A stretch of DNA of 16,692 nucleotides from assembly GCA_964549595.1 (NCBI GenBank), contig CAZJWK010000058.1, positions 1 to 16,692 of the forward strand. The letters are read 5' to 3'. This DNA is from CAZQQN01 sp964549595 (GTDB lineage: Bacteria; Bacteroidota; Bacteroidia; CAILMK01; CAYYUA01). Below the pieces are notes generated by a model. The model was not told the origin of the DNA and ran no database searches. It worked only from the letters and a program-made list of their open reading frames with translations. The position numbers and the translations under genes were made by a program. Each line of letters opens with the position of its first letter. Position 1 is the first letter of the stretch. Positions 6,700 through 16,021 of this stretch are shown here, in pieces.

Positions 6700-7380
6700 C
6701 TACCCACTTAAACTAAACCGGATGGGGAGTTGAAAGTAAGCCCTAACTTTTTTACCCCTTTGCTGGCCAGGTTTCCAGTCAGGCATATTTCGAATCACGC
6801 GTTTGGCCTCCTCATTCAATGACTTGGTTACACCACTTTTAACCTCCACATTGGTTATTGAACCGTCTTTGTTAACTACAAAATTCACATAAACCACCCC
6901 TTCAATACCGGCTTCTTTTGCCTGGCGCGGATACCTCAAATTGTTCCGGATGTATTCGTTCAATTTATTTTGCCCACCAGGAAAAGAAGGTTCCTTCTGA
7001 ACAGAGACAAAAATTTTATCTTCTTTTTTCTCCTTTTCCTGAGTGCCGGAAGGTAGTGCAATGTCATCAGATTCAACCATATCAGCGCTTTGCACTTCCG
7101 GCTGATCATCTTCTATTTCCACATCATCTTCTACCACCTTAATTTCCGGAGGAGCTTTTGTCTTGGGTTGTTCTTGCTTTTGTTTGGTAATATCCGCAAT
7201 TTGTTCCTCTTCCGGCACTTCGATATCGCTTTCTATTTGCTTTTCCACCTCCTCATAGCTACGCCATTGAAAAGCAATAATGACCAAAAGTGTGGAGACA
7301 GTAAGCCCTAATAAGAAGAAATTACCAAATAACCCGGTTTGGCGTTCTACATTCGCTCTTTTCGTCTTTTTTGGCTCCAT
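6700..7380 (-). CDS. TonB-family energy transducer
   Basis: Protein of 226 residues. A basic cytoplasmic start (EPKKTKRANVERQ) leads to one membrane anchor at about residues 17-38. A periplasmic linker rich in Glu, Asp, Gln and Lys with few prolines (about 40-130) follows. The C-terminal TonB domain begins at about residue 133 (PSFPGGQNKLNEYIRNNLRYP) and includes YPRQAKEAGIEGVVYVNFVV (150-169), NKDGSITNVEVKSGV and MPDWKPGQQRGKKVRAYFQLPI. These are standard TonB_C features in Bacteroidota. TonB couples ExbBD and the proton gradient to outer-membrane transporters; its specific partner here is unknown. It is the last gene of the leftward ruvA-sprA-gcvH cluster, 173 bases after gcvH, so it may share their transcription. 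AAAGG stands about 7 bases before the ATG. No exbB or exbD is in the window. Confidence 0.9.
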   Translation of the reverse strand: MEPKKTKRANVERQTGLFGNFFLLGLTVSTLLVIIAFQWRSYEEVEKQIESDIEVPEEEQIADITKQKQEQPKTKAPPEIKVVEDDVEIEDDQPEVQSADMVESDDIALPSGTQEKEKKEDKIFVSVQKEPSFPGGQNKLNEYIRNNLRYPRQAKEAGIEGVVYVNFVVNKDGSITNVEVKSGVTKSLNEEAKRVIRNMPDWKPGQQRGKKVRAYFQLPIRFSLSG

Positions 7381-7553
7381 AACTTTACCTTTTATGCCTG
7401 AGTTAATTATTTAAATCCAATTTTTAACTTTAAAAGTTTTTAAGCCCTTTGCTTAGCAAACGACTAACTCCATTTTTTATTTTTAACAATCATTTGCTGG
7501 TAGAATTATTAATCCCTTTTATAAAATAGTGTTAAGGGCGCTGAAAAGTAACC

Positions 7554-7931
7554 TTATTGGACTTCTTTTCTATAATCCTCAGCAGAAAGCAGTTCATTAA
7601 CCTCTTCGGTGTTGGTAATTTTGACCTTAATCATCCAACCATCTTCATAAGGTTTTTCATTCACTTTTTCAGGCTCATCTTCCAAACTCTCATTAAATTC
7701 CAATATTTCGCCGGAAACAGGCATATAGAGGTCAGAAACTGTTTTTACCGCTTCCACGGTTCCGAATACTTCACCTTTTTCCAGGTTATCGCCTACCGTA
7801 TCAACTTCTACATAAACAATATCACCCAATTCACTTTGCGCAAAATCCGTAATGCCAATGTAGGCTTCATCGCCGTTGAGCTTGACCCATTCGTGATCCT
7901 TGGTGTACTTTAATCCCTCTGGAAATTCCAT
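7554..7931 (-). CDS. gcvH: Glycine cleavage system H protein
   Basis: Protein of 125 residues, the normal length for GcvH, the lipoyl carrier that shuttles the aminomethyl group between the P, T and L proteins of glycine cleavage in the cytoplasm. It starts with the typical FPEGLKYTKDHEWVKLNGDEAYIGITDFAQSELGDIVYVE (in part). The lipoylated lysine is K63 in FGTVEAVKTVSDLYMPVSG, followed by NESLEDEPEKVNEKPYEDGWMIKV, which closes the barrel fold. It looks fully functional. It lies 141 bases after the sprA stop on the same strand. I see no consensus promoter in that gap and no terminator hairpin, so read-through from sprA is likely. gcvP and gcvT are not in the window, so the gene is unlinked from its partners. 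The gcvH-next-to-sprA arrangement is one I recall from other Bacteroidota. Confidence 0.97.
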   Translation of the reverse strand: MEFPEGLKYTKDHEWVKLNGDEAYIGITDFAQSELGDIVYVEVDTVGDNLEKGEVFGTVEAVKTVSDLYMPVSGEILEFNESLEDEPEKVNEKPYEDGWMIKVKITNTEEVNELLSAEDYRKEVQ

Positions 7932-8072
7932 TGTTGCTTAATTTAAATTTTGGTAAAACAAATAAACGAAACCAAAGACTAATCAGAGATTAGCATGTTT
8001 ATTACTTAAAACTTCAACAAAGATCGAATTTCCAAAGGAACTGAACAAAAAAGGGTTAAGAAAACAAGCAAA

Positions 8073-11000
8073 TTAGCCTCCCAGCGTATACCGTAAGGAA
8101 AATCCAAACTGAGTGTTTTTCTGCGGATAACTTTTGGTGGTGACAGGTTCACGAATAGAACGCTTAAAAAAGATCCGTAGGTTCAGGTTTTCATTGATTT
8201 TATAATCCACATTGGGCTTGATCTCAATATTGGTTTGCCCGCTAATAGGTTCAGGATTGGCTTTATCCAACCTTCTGATGGTGTTTTTATTTTCCCTCAG
8301 GCTAAAATCAAACCGGAAATTCAATTCATTATCCAAAACTTGTTCTTTTCCGTTTATTCGGAAAGGTAAGGTGAGTTTTTGGGTTCGATAGCCCACACCC
8401 ACCGTAAAACGGTTGGTAACCACTTCATTTAACCGGTTATTGGTAAGCCTTAAAGAAAGTTTCCGTTTTTTTCCGTACTCAATCTTGGTGGTCCAATTAT
8501 TCACCCAGGAAATATCCACTCCTATTACCGGCGATAAGGATTCCGTTATTTGAAGTTGTCTGATTTCATTCTTCGCATTAAACTTTTCACCATTTTCCAG
8601 GTCACTGGCTTTTGCATTGGGATCGTATTCCAGGTTACTCTGAAAGTTATTAACCGAATAGGTCGACTTGTAAGCATGATTAAGGCTAATGTTATTGATA
8701 ATGCCCTCAAAAATGTCAAGCTTACTGAGTCCATTATAAGTTAAACGCCAATTCGGTGCAGGGACTTTCGGGAAGGAAGTCAATTCCACATTATTGGCAT
8801 CTTTACCAGAGTAGGCTGCAAGAAAAGAGGGTATCAATACCTGCTGTGCGTCAGGTGTATACCCCTTTGGATAATCCGTTGTGGGGTCAATGACACCACT
8901 TGTGGAACGCCTTTGGGCAATATCCTTGCGGTTTTTTTCAAATTGTTTGAACACCGGTGAAGTGCCATCATCATTTTCCCCTATGAAGGCGGTCGGCAAA
9001 CTGAAATAAGAAATGCTATAATTACCCCTTGACCAACTATTGGTAGTATCAAAGACATCCCTTTGAGGAAAATACCTGATGGTTTTCCGGTTATTTTCGG
9101 TAATCCTTCGATTAAAACTCATATTGATACGCATTCCATCGATTGGTTCTACCAGGGCTTGCCCGGAAAGGTTTCGCTGGGCGTTTTTCGTAAACGGTTT
9201 GTTTAATTCCGGGTCCCTTGTTAACCAACCTTCTTTTTGGGCCGTTTGGTCAATATTGGTTTGCCGGCCAAACACAAAAGGTAATGAGGGGGCTACCTGG
9301 CTCATATTTTGACCAAGGTAATCCGGCTTAGGTGTAAAGCCATTTACGCCAGTACCCCTGGATATGCTGTAATTAAAATTGACATTCCGGACACTCATCA
9401 ATCCCCTGCTTATGATTTCAGCCGTATTGATTAAGCCCTCGGCAACCTCTACATCCTCCATTGTAGGTTTCTTTCCAGGTGAGGTATCCGCTTTTTGCTT
9501 AATTGCTTTCCATTCTTCCAATAATTTATCATACTTCTTCTTCTTAATCCGCTCCACATTATCCCCACCCCTATTGATGGTCTTAAAGAACTCTACTTTG
9601 TTATAAAGCCTTCTTAGCTGGAGTTGGCCGTTTAAGGATATATCCTGAGAATTATTGATGGTATTCCCCAAAGAAGCTTCTTTAGGAGGGGCTGATTCCC
9701 ACCGGTAACTGCCATCATAACTTGCCTTCAAAGAAGTCCAGTCCAAAGCGGGAAATTTACTAAGAGGCACATCATAAGTCAGGTTAATACGTTGCTGGAA
9801 ACGTTCTGGTCTACCAAAGTCATAAATGTTTTCCCTGATCGAATCCCTCGCTTCTTGGTTTATTTTACCCCTGGGCTCATCGATAACGGCATCAGCCGTA
9901 GCATTGTAATTTAAATTTAAAGATTTGGTTAGATTCCAACGGAGGTTATAAACCCTTTTATTGTTGAATCTTTTATCGTAATTCCTATCCAAAACAGACT
10001 TATCAGCCGTAACAGTCCTGTACTTATAGGTATTGAAATAGCGTCTGACTTCAGTGCTCAACCTTATGGAATTAGGCACATAATTAAAGTTAAAATCCGT
10101 AACAGGCCGCAACCACTTGGAATTACTAAGATCACTAAAAGGCCTTACGGATTTACCCTGGAAGCTGTAATTGTAATTCAACATCCCATTGTGAATCTTT
10201 TCCCGATCGAATTTCAGGTCAATATTCCTTCTGACAAATTTCTTATACGAGTAGGTTAAACTAAAGTTTTCTACATCCCAGGGCCTTGTCTTTCCTCCGC
10301 CGGTTCGGTTTTTACGAACATTGGTAAAGTTCAGGCTTTCCCGCATCGTATAATCTTCCACCTTTTGCCGAATAGAATCCCTTTCTTCTTCTGAATTGGC
10401 CAATTCTAAACGGGTATCCAATAATACATCCCCGTTCAACGGATTATATTGAGGCCGCTTAATGGTTTCCGAATGACTGTAAAACATGGGTATTTTGATC
10501 CCAGAATTATCCGAAAAGAACTTACCCAGGTTAAAAGAAGATTTAAAATCAAAACCCCGTATATCATTTTTACTCCTTTCCTGAAGCGATTGTTCAATCC
10601 CTCCGAACCCTATTGTTTTTCTTTCCCCGGCGAGGGTAAATTCCGCAAAATCAGCAAGCTGGGTTTTTATCCGACCTTTTGTAGCCCATCCGCCTTTTTC
10701 ATCAAAACCGGAAACCCTTAATTCATTAACCCATACATCTCCGGTGTGAGGGAGTCCCCTATCATTTGAACGGTTTTCTGATTGTTTAGGATTCCACACA
10801 CCTATCATAAGGGTTTGCACATCGCTAAGGTCAGGATTTCCCACAACCGTTATTTTTCCTTTTCTATTATTGGCATCAACCCTGAAAGGTTCCTGCATAC
10901 TCACCCGGGATTGATCCCTTTCCAGTTTTGTTTGGAAAAACTCTTCAAGGGGTAAATTGATCTCATTGCTTTCCTTCCAGATTTCTTTTGGATCGGTGGT

Positions 11001-14000
11001 GCGCCCCTTTGTCGGTTCAAGAGGAATGGCGTATTCATAGTAATTCTTACTAAAATCTGTGCCTAACCTTACAAATAACCATAAATCCCCATCCTTAAGC
11101 CTGGGATTGCCTTCAGCATGCACATACATTCTTAGTTTATTATACCGCCGAATTTCATAACTGGTTCTTTTGAAAGCAGCCCTGGAAGAACCATCCTCTA
11201 AATTTTCCACTGAAAGCGCTAAAGATTGCTCATTTTGCTCCAACAATTGGGTTGTACTATATTCGACCTCCCTTTCGATGCCGGGCGGAAGCACATAAGG
11301 AATGGGATTACGTCTACCGTTTTCCTCGATATTTACCGTGGAAATATCAAAAGAGGAAGTATCAATGGGATCCTGCGGAATTTGAGCGCCTGCACCTTTT
11401 GCGTCTTTCAAATATCTTCGCCAATCTGCTCTTACCAGGCTCATTTGCCCAAAACGGCATATAATACTATCACTAAAATCCGTAAAAAACATGCGCATGA
11501 ACCGAATTGAAGTAAAATCCTGTATCTGCCCTACTCGCTTATCATAAGACCGAATGGGCACTTTAAACTGGTACCAGGTAATGGTGTCTGTTGAGCCATC
11601 AAAAAGTTCAACACGCCGGGTATTTTTATCCGCAATGTAATTCTGGCCCACCTTCATCTTTTCCGGCTTAAGGGCAATTCGGTATTGGAAGTAATCCTCC
11701 AGTTCATTCAGGGTATAATCATTGTTCAAATCCTCTACATCCGGTTTAAGGGCAGCCGAATTGGAATAATCATTGGGCCACTGTTGAGGGGTCGGAGAAT
11801 TCCCGTGAGGGTTGTTATAATTCAAGTACCTTCTAATGATATTGTGCTTATTTTGGTTGTGCTCATCACCCCTGTAAAATTGGTAATTATCCGCAGCTGG
11901 ATCCTCAGAGGCTTGTTGGTAAGCTTTTGATCCCTGACCGTATTTTTGGGCTAATTTGCTTAAAAACGCGCTATCGAACTTTTGTCTTTCACGTTCATCA
12001 GTCAAGCCATCTAATCCTACATCCTGATTCGGACGGGCATCGGGATTATTGGCAAAAGTAAAATTAACCGGGGAAGCTACCGGCACATAACCCCAGGCGG
12101 TTTCGGATACTTGCTCACCCAAAGAACCATCTTCCGGCATCCCATTCTCATAGAATTTTTGTCCGTCTTTGAGTATATCCTCCGAGATATTACCCAAATT
12201 GATGTAAAAACTACCGCCATCACGATTTTTCCTGTAATGGAACGGGTCCATCATCCAAAACTCAATGTACTCAATATTATTCGATTGAAAATCAGTTTGT
12301 TGGAGTGCCCTCATAATCCCTCCCCACTTTTCCTCTGGATTTTTTAACTTACCATTCTGTTTGACAGCGTCAGCATTTAAATTATAAGGACCACGCTTAT
12401 TGGGGAAAAAGGCAATGTCAAAAGTGTTGAGGTTATTGGGTACACCCTGAGGAGTTTGCCTGTTAGGGAAAACTTCTCTTTCCCTCACCTCCCTCATATA
12501 ATGGTTGGATAACATTTTCTGGTCCCGTTGAATATGATCAGGGGTAAATTGGTTATTGCGGAAAAATAAATTATCAATCTGATACCAGGCAATTTTAGCC
12601 CTTTGGTTATTGTATGCATAATCATTGACCAAATTTCCGCCCGTAACAACCCGGGGTTGTTTAGCAGGTGTACTGGCTATTTGCCAATTCCTTACCACCC
12701 TTAGATCTATTTTGGTTTCACTTCCTTCAAAATCATCCAAATAGGAATTACCTTTTGGCCCAATAGTATTGGGATGGCCCGGAATGATATGAGCAAACTC
12801 CCCCTTTAAGGAAATTTTAGACTCCTCCTTGGTATCCAAAAAAGGGATTCGATCTACCAAATCTGTCAAGAAGCGAGATTTGGTGGAATAAGAGCCATCT
12901 AACCCCCATATGGCATTAGATACAGGTTCTTTTCCAATATTGGTTTTTTCAGTTATAGGCGTTTCCCTTTGGAAAAGAAAAGTGCCACCCAGGTTAAAAT
13001 TTTCAGACAATTTGTAATCCAGTCGATTTCCAATAAATGTCTTCCGTTGGTTGGACAGAACCTGATTGCTTTCAGCACTAACTTTGATTACCTGCCCTGA
13101 ATTTAAAATCTGTTCATTGAGGATTTTTACCTTGCCTAAGGTATAATCCACAGTGTAGTCCGTACCTTCCTGCAACTCAACACCGCCGGCCGTTACCTTT
13201 ACCGAATTTTTGGGTATATTAACTGCATTGAGGGAAACAGATTTTCCCTGGGAAGATTGGTAATGCCCACCCAAATAAAATTTATTGTGTTCAGCATCTT
13301 GCTGGGCTAAATACTGAGTGGAATCGTAAACAGCATCATAAGCATATTCATTGGCCTTCCTGGAATCGGGATTTTTAAATTGTTGTCTTAAATAATCCCC
13401 AAAAGGCTCCAGCACCGGGAAAATAATTTGCCCATTACCGGGATTTATGGTAACATTAGGAATAAAATCGAAACGGCCATCCGGGTAACCTTCTCGTTTA
13501 CTGTTCATCTGATCCAGATTCAAAACCTTTAACAAGGATTTCTTTGCCAGCTTTGGCTGACCTGGTTCGGGTATATAATTGAGGTCACCACCACTTTCAT
13601 CATCCTCATAGATTACCTGCAATCGAAAATTATCCTGGGATATCTGGAAACCTCCGATTGAATAAATATTCTTCATCATTAAATCCCATGTTGGCAGATC
13701 AGGGTTTGGCGAATAACTTTTCAGGAGCTTAAGAAAAAGGACACTTGGTTCATTTGGATTGGAATTCTGATTTCTGGAAAATTCACCTACTTGGTAGGTT
13801 TCACCGTTTAGCTGGTATTGAAACGCAACGGCCAACACTTCATCCTCCTTTAATGCCCTGTTCAGTGATATATAACCAAGTTTGGGATGCAATGTATAAT
13901 CCGACCGTTTTAATTTCCGGGCATTGTCAATTTTGGCATAATCCTGTCCGTTAGTAAAGTTGGGATCAGGGATACTTTTTAAACATTGGGTGACACGGCG

Positions 14001-15254
14001 TTGATCCCTGTAACAAGGACGATCTTGCAGTTTCCGATAAAGGTTATTAGCCCCGTTATTCGGATAAGTTTGGTTAGTCCCCTGGATAAAATTCCCGACT
14101 TTTTCATTGTAGGGGTTTGGATCCCCTAAATCCATGAAGCCAATAATATTCCGGGTGTTTTGCTGATTACCCCTTTTATTGGTAACCCAAACCTCCACTT
14201 TTTTGATGGTCGCCTGTGAATTTATAATGGGAAGCCTGGACATGGCGTCATTATAATTTTCACGAAAGTACTGGCTTAAAAAGAAGTGCTTATTAGCGTC
14301 ATAATCCGAAGCTTCTACCTTAAATTCTTCACGTTGGCCACCGCCCTGGATGGTCAATGTTTTTTTCTGGCTCCTTTTCCGTGAAAATACAGAACTTATC
14401 CGTAAGCGGCCAAAACGAAGCTTGGTTTTTACCCCGAATAGACTTCGGCTACCGTCAATTAAAGTACCGGGAACAGGGAAATTCACATTCCCCAACTCCA
14501 AATTCTGAACGATTTCATCTTCCTTTCCCTGATAATCTAATTTGATTTCATTGTCAAATTGGAACTGAGATTCCGTATCATAATTAATCCCCACATCTAT
14601 TTGGTCTGCAATGGTACCTGTGACATTCAGGTTAATGTTCTGGTCAAACTTGAATTGACCAGTTCTTTGCTGCCGCTGATCCCAAGCAGGATTTTCAACC
14701 GTATTGAAATCTCCTTTGAAGATTAATTCAGCAGAACCCCTTGGCTTAATATCCACAATTCCTCCGCTCAAAACTTCATCTATAAGGTCCGGACCCAGAT
14801 CGATTTCCGGGATAAGGCCCTTATCCTCTTGTACAAAATTCTGCGATCTTGACCTTTCCTTAAAATATTCCCGCTGCCAGCGTCTGGTATCTTCCTCCAG
14901 GTATTTATCCAGGGAAATTTCTTCGGTTTCCCCGATTTGCTCATCCCCGATGGTTTCTTTGATTTCGTAGTTATCCAGGCTAGTATCCAATTTCATGGAC
15001 CGCTCAATGCTTGAGGGCTTATCAAGGTCAAAGGGATGCCTTTTCTCGGACGAATAAGGACTTCTATCTTTTGATAAGGGGTAAGGTATTTTTTCTTCCT
15101 CTTTGGGTTCCTGGTCTGTAGTATCCCCGTTACCCTCTACTGGATTCTGCATTAATGGACCGGGAGTATTTCCTCCGGCGGGACCCTTAAAAACATAAGC
15201 CAAGGTCAACACAAATACCCCAAAAATAACGGATGCATTCCTTAATCTACCCAC
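8073..15254 (-). CDS. sprA: Type IX secretion translocon SprA
   Basis: Giant outer-membrane protein of 2393 residues, matching the roughly 2400 residues of Flavobacterium SprA (Sov in Porphyromonas), the very large single-chain beta-barrel through which T9SS cargo and gliding adhesins leave the cell. N-terminal signal/anchor at about residues 8-23 (SVIFGVFVLTLAYVFK). A charged Pro/Glu-rich region follows. The first SprA N-terminal domain begins near residue 170 (RGSAELIFKGDFNTVENP) with the NLNVTGTIADQIDVGINYD strands. A second block has GGVELQEGTDYTVDYTLGKV (about 689-708). The C-terminal half is long alternating strands, ending KNTQFGFSLRYTLGG, a barrel-type terminus. The start is GTG at 15252-15254: the frame has a TAA at 15261-15263 and no ATG between it and the signal sequence. 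ruvA ends 35 bases upstream on the same strand, so co-transcription is likely. No frameshift is seen. Other T9SS genes are absent here, as is usual for sprA. Confidence 0.97.
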   Translation of the reverse strand: MGRLRNASVIFGVFVLTLAYVFKGPAGGNTPGPLMQNPVEGNGDTTDQEPKEEEKIPYPLSKDRSPYSSEKRHPFDLDKPSSIERSMKLDTSLDNYEIKETIGDEQIGETEEISLDKYLEEDTRRWQREYFKERSRSQNFVQEDKGLIPEIDLGPDLIDEVLSGGIVDIKPRGSAELIFKGDFNTVENPAWDQRQQRTGQFKFDQNINLNVTGTIADQIDVGINYDTESQFQFDNEIKLDYQGKEDEIVQNLELGNVNFPVPGTLIDGSRSLFGVKTKLRFGRLRISSVFSRKRSQKKTLTIQGGGQREEFKVEASDYDANKHFFLSQYFRENYNDAMSRLPIINSQATIKKVEVWVTNKRGNQQNTRNIIGFMDLGDPNPYNEKVGNFIQGTNQTYPNNGANNLYRKLQDRPCYRDQRRVTQCLKSIPDPNFTNGQDYAKIDNARKLKRSDYTLHPKLGYISLNRALKEDEVLAVAFQYQLNGETYQVGEFSRNQNSNPNEPSVLFLKLLKSYSPNPDLPTWDLMMKNIYSIGGFQISQDNFRLQVIYEDDESGGDLNYIPEPGQPKLAKKSLLKVLNLDQMNSKREGYPDGRFDFIPNVTINPGNGQIIFPVLEPFGDYLRQQFKNPDSRKANEYAYDAVYDSTQYLAQQDAEHNKFYLGGHYQSSQGKSVSLNAVNIPKNSVKVTAGGVELQEGTDYTVDYTLGKVKILNEQILNSGQVIKVSAESNQVLSNQRKTFIGNRLDYKLSENFNLGGTFLFQRETPITEKTNIGKEPVSNAIWGLDGSYSTKSRFLTDLVDRIPFLDTKEESKISLKGEFAHIIPGHPNTIGPKGNSYLDDFEGSETKIDLRVVRNWQIASTPAKQPRVVTGGNLVNDYAYNNQRAKIAWYQIDNLFFRNNQFTPDHIQRDQKMLSNHYMREVREREVFPNRQTPQGVPNNLNTFDIAFFPNKRGPYNLNADAVKQNGKLKNPEEKWGGIMRALQQTDFQSNNIEYIEFWMMDPFHYRKNRDGGSFYINLGNISEDILKDGQKFYENGMPEDGSLGEQVSETAWGYVPVASPVNFTFANNPDARPNQDVGLDGLTDERERQKFDSAFLSKLAQKYGQGSKAYQQASEDPAADNYQFYRGDEHNQNKHNIIRRYLNYNNPHGNSPTPQQWPNDYSNSAALKPDVEDLNNDYTLNELEDYFQYRIALKPEKMKVGQNYIADKNTRRVELFDGSTDTITWYQFKVPIRSYDKRVGQIQDFTSIRFMRMFFTDFSDSIICRFGQMSLVRADWRRYLKDAKGAGAQIPQDPIDTSSFDISTVNIEENGRRNPIPYVLPPGIEREVEYSTTQLLEQNEQSLALSVENLEDGSSRAAFKRTSYEIRRYNKLRMYVHAEGNPRLKDGDLWLFVRLGTDFSKNYYEYAIPLEPTKGRTTDPKEIWKESNEINLPLEEFFQTKLERDQSRVSMQEPFRVDANNRKGKITVVGNPDLSDVQTLMIGVWNPKQSENRSNDRGLPHTGDVWVNELRVSGFDEKGGWATKGRIKTQLADFAEFTLAGERKTIGFGGIEQSLQERSKNDIRGFDFKSSFNLGKFFSDNSGIKIPMFYSHSETIKRPQYNPLNGDVLLDTRLELANSEEERDSIRQKVEDYTMRESLNFTNVRKNRTGGGKTRPWDVENFSLTYSYKKFVRRNIDLKFDREKIHNGMLNYNYSFQGKSVRPFSDLSNSKWLRPVTDFNFNYVPNSIRLSTEVRRYFNTYKYRTVTADKSVLDRNYDKRFNNKRVYNLRWNLTKSLNLNYNATADAVIDEPRGKINQEARDSIRENIYDFGRPERFQQRINLTYDVPLSKFPALDWTSLKASYDGSYRWESAPPKEASLGNTINNSQDISLNGQLQLRRLYNKVEFFKTINRGGDNVERIKKKKYDKLLEEWKAIKQKADTSPGKKPTMEDVEVAEGLINTAEIISRGLMSVRNVNFNYSISRGTGVNGFTPKPDYLGQNMSQVAPSLPFVFGRQTNIDQTAQKEGWLTRDPELNKPFTKNAQRNLSGQALVEPIDGMRINMSFNRRITENNRKTIRYFPQRDVFDTTNSWSRGNYSISYFSLPTAFIGENDDGTSPVFKQFEKNRKDIAQRRSTSGVIDPTTDYPKGYTPDAQQVLIPSFLAAYSGKDANNVELTSFPKVPAPNWRLTYNGLSKLDIFEGIINNISLNHAYKSTYSVNNFQSNLEYDPNAKASDLENGEKFNAKNEIRQLQITESLSPVIGVDISWVNNWTTKIEYGKKRKLSLRLTNNRLNEVVTNRFTVGVGYRTQKLTLPFRINGKEQVLDNELNFRFDFSLRENKNTIRRLDKANPEPISGQTNIEIKPNVDYKINENLNLRIFFKRSIREPVTTKSYPQKNTQFGFSLRYTLGG

Positions 15255-15289
15255 TATTGCTTACGCTTTTCTACTACTTTCCGGATTTT

Positions 15290-15877
15290 TTACAATATCT
15301 TTAAGGCGTGTTTTATCAAGTCCTCTGTGGTAAGACCTTGCCCCTTCTCCTTATAAATTTTGTGTAAGGCTTTTTCGGCTTCTTCTTTTTTAAATCCAAG
15401 CATAACCAGTCCTTGTTGTGCTTCCTCGAAATCATTGGTAGATGAAGTAGCTTCAATGCCTCCTTCTTCTTCTGAATGTTTTTTCAAAACATCTTGTAGT
15501 TCTACCACAATTCTTTGCCCTGATTTGGCACCAATTCCTTTAATTGACTTTAACAACGATACGTTTCCATCAATTATTGCCTTTTTTAGGTCTTCATGGT
15601 TAAGGGAGGAAAGAATCATTCTGGCGGAGTTAGGGCCAATGCCTGATACACTAATTAAATGCCGGAAGAGTCTTTTTTCAGCCCCTTCATAAAAACCGTA
15701 AAGCGTGTGAGCATCCTCTTTTATGGCAAGATGAGTGAATAATTGACAATTATCAAGGTGAGAAATTTTGTCATAAGTATTTAAGGAAATATTGATTTCA
15801 TAACCAATTCCTTCTGTTTCAATAATGACGTAGGTTGGGCTTTTATAAGCCAATTTTCCCTGGATAAAGGCAATCAT
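15290..15877 (-). CDS. ruvA: Holliday junction branch migration protein RuvA
   Basis: Cytoplasmic protein of 195 residues, the usual RuvA length. It binds the four-way junction as tetramers and loads the RuvB motor for branch migration during recombinational repair. Domain I (OB fold) starts MIAFIQGKLAYKSPTYVIIE and holds GIGYEINISL. Domain II has two helix-hairpin-helix motifs, VSGIGPNSARMIL (77-89) and IKGIGAKSGQRIVVEL (112-127), which contact the DNA backbone. An acidic linker (SEEEGGIEATSSTNDFEE) leads to domain III (QQGLVMLGFKKEEAEKAL), which binds RuvB. The second motif reads KSGQR where KTAxR is usual, a mild substitution. ruvB and ruvC are not in the window. It is the first gene of the leftward cluster with sprA 35 bases downstream, so sprA may depend on the ruvA promoter. 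Confidence 0.97.
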   Translation of the reverse strand: MIAFIQGKLAYKSPTYVIIETEGIGYEINISLNTYDKISHLDNCQLFTHLAIKEDAHTLYGFYEGAEKRLFRHLISVSGIGPNSARMILSSLNHEDLKKAIIDGNVSLLKSIKGIGAKSGQRIVVELQDVLKKHSEEEGGIEATSSTNDFEEAQQGLVMLGFKKEEAEKALHKIYKEKGQGLTTEDLIKHALKIL

Positions 15878-15906
15878 ATTATTATTCCGAACTACTCCGG
15901 ATTAAC

Positions 15907-15924
15907 CCTTTTTCATTAAAAAGG
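15907..15924 (-). repeat. Hairpin at ruvA transcript start
   Basis: CCTTTTT (15907-15913) and AAAAAGG (15918-15924) form a perfect 7-bp stem with a 4-base loop, directly after the ruvA -7 box. The predicted transcription start (near 15920) falls at its edge, so the hairpin may lie at the 5' end of the ruvA-sprA mRNA, possibly affecting its stability. It could equally be an operator. Confidence 0.4.
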
Positions 15925-15925
15925 C

Positions 15926-15954
15926 CAAATTTAAAGAATTTGTCTTTGCATCAA
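15926..15954 (-). promoter_or_regulatory. Promoter of ruvA-sprA
   Basis: Read on the minus strand: TTG (15952-15954), an 18-base spacer and TAAATTTG (15926-15933), an exact TAnnTTTG box. Transcription would start near 15920, with a leader of about 43 bases to the ruvA ATG. It lies back to back with the paaD promoter, the two -33 boxes being about 10 bases apart. Confidence 0.55.
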
Positions 15955-15964
15955 AATTTCACCA

Positions 15965-15996
15965 TTGTAATAGCAAACCTTTTTGTATTAAATTTG
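15965..15996 (+). promoter_or_regulatory. Promoter of paaD-like gene
   Basis: TTG (15965-15967), a 21-base spacer and TAAATTTG (15989-15996), identical in box and spacing to the ftsK promoter. Transcription would start near 16002, about 20 bases before the ATG at 16022. No Shine-Dalgarno sequence is visible. Confidence 0.6.
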
Positions 15997-16021
15997 TTCT
16001 GACGTAACGAAAACAGGGTTT

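Noticed and set aside
7448..7460. TTTGCT-T-AGCAAA palindrome between gcvH and the tonB-like gene
   Set aside because: A 13-base palindrome in AT-rich DNA is not rare, no promoter boxes adjoin it and no T-run follows, so neither operator nor terminator is supported.
7557..7913. Rightward 118-codon open frame opposite gcvH
   Set aside because: gcvH on the other strand has every family motif including the lipoyl lysine; the antisense frame has none.
8546..14970. Several open frames of 60-94 codons opposite or within sprA
   Set aside because: All overlap an intact 2393-residue SprA reading frame and show no domain, start context or coding-type composition of their own.
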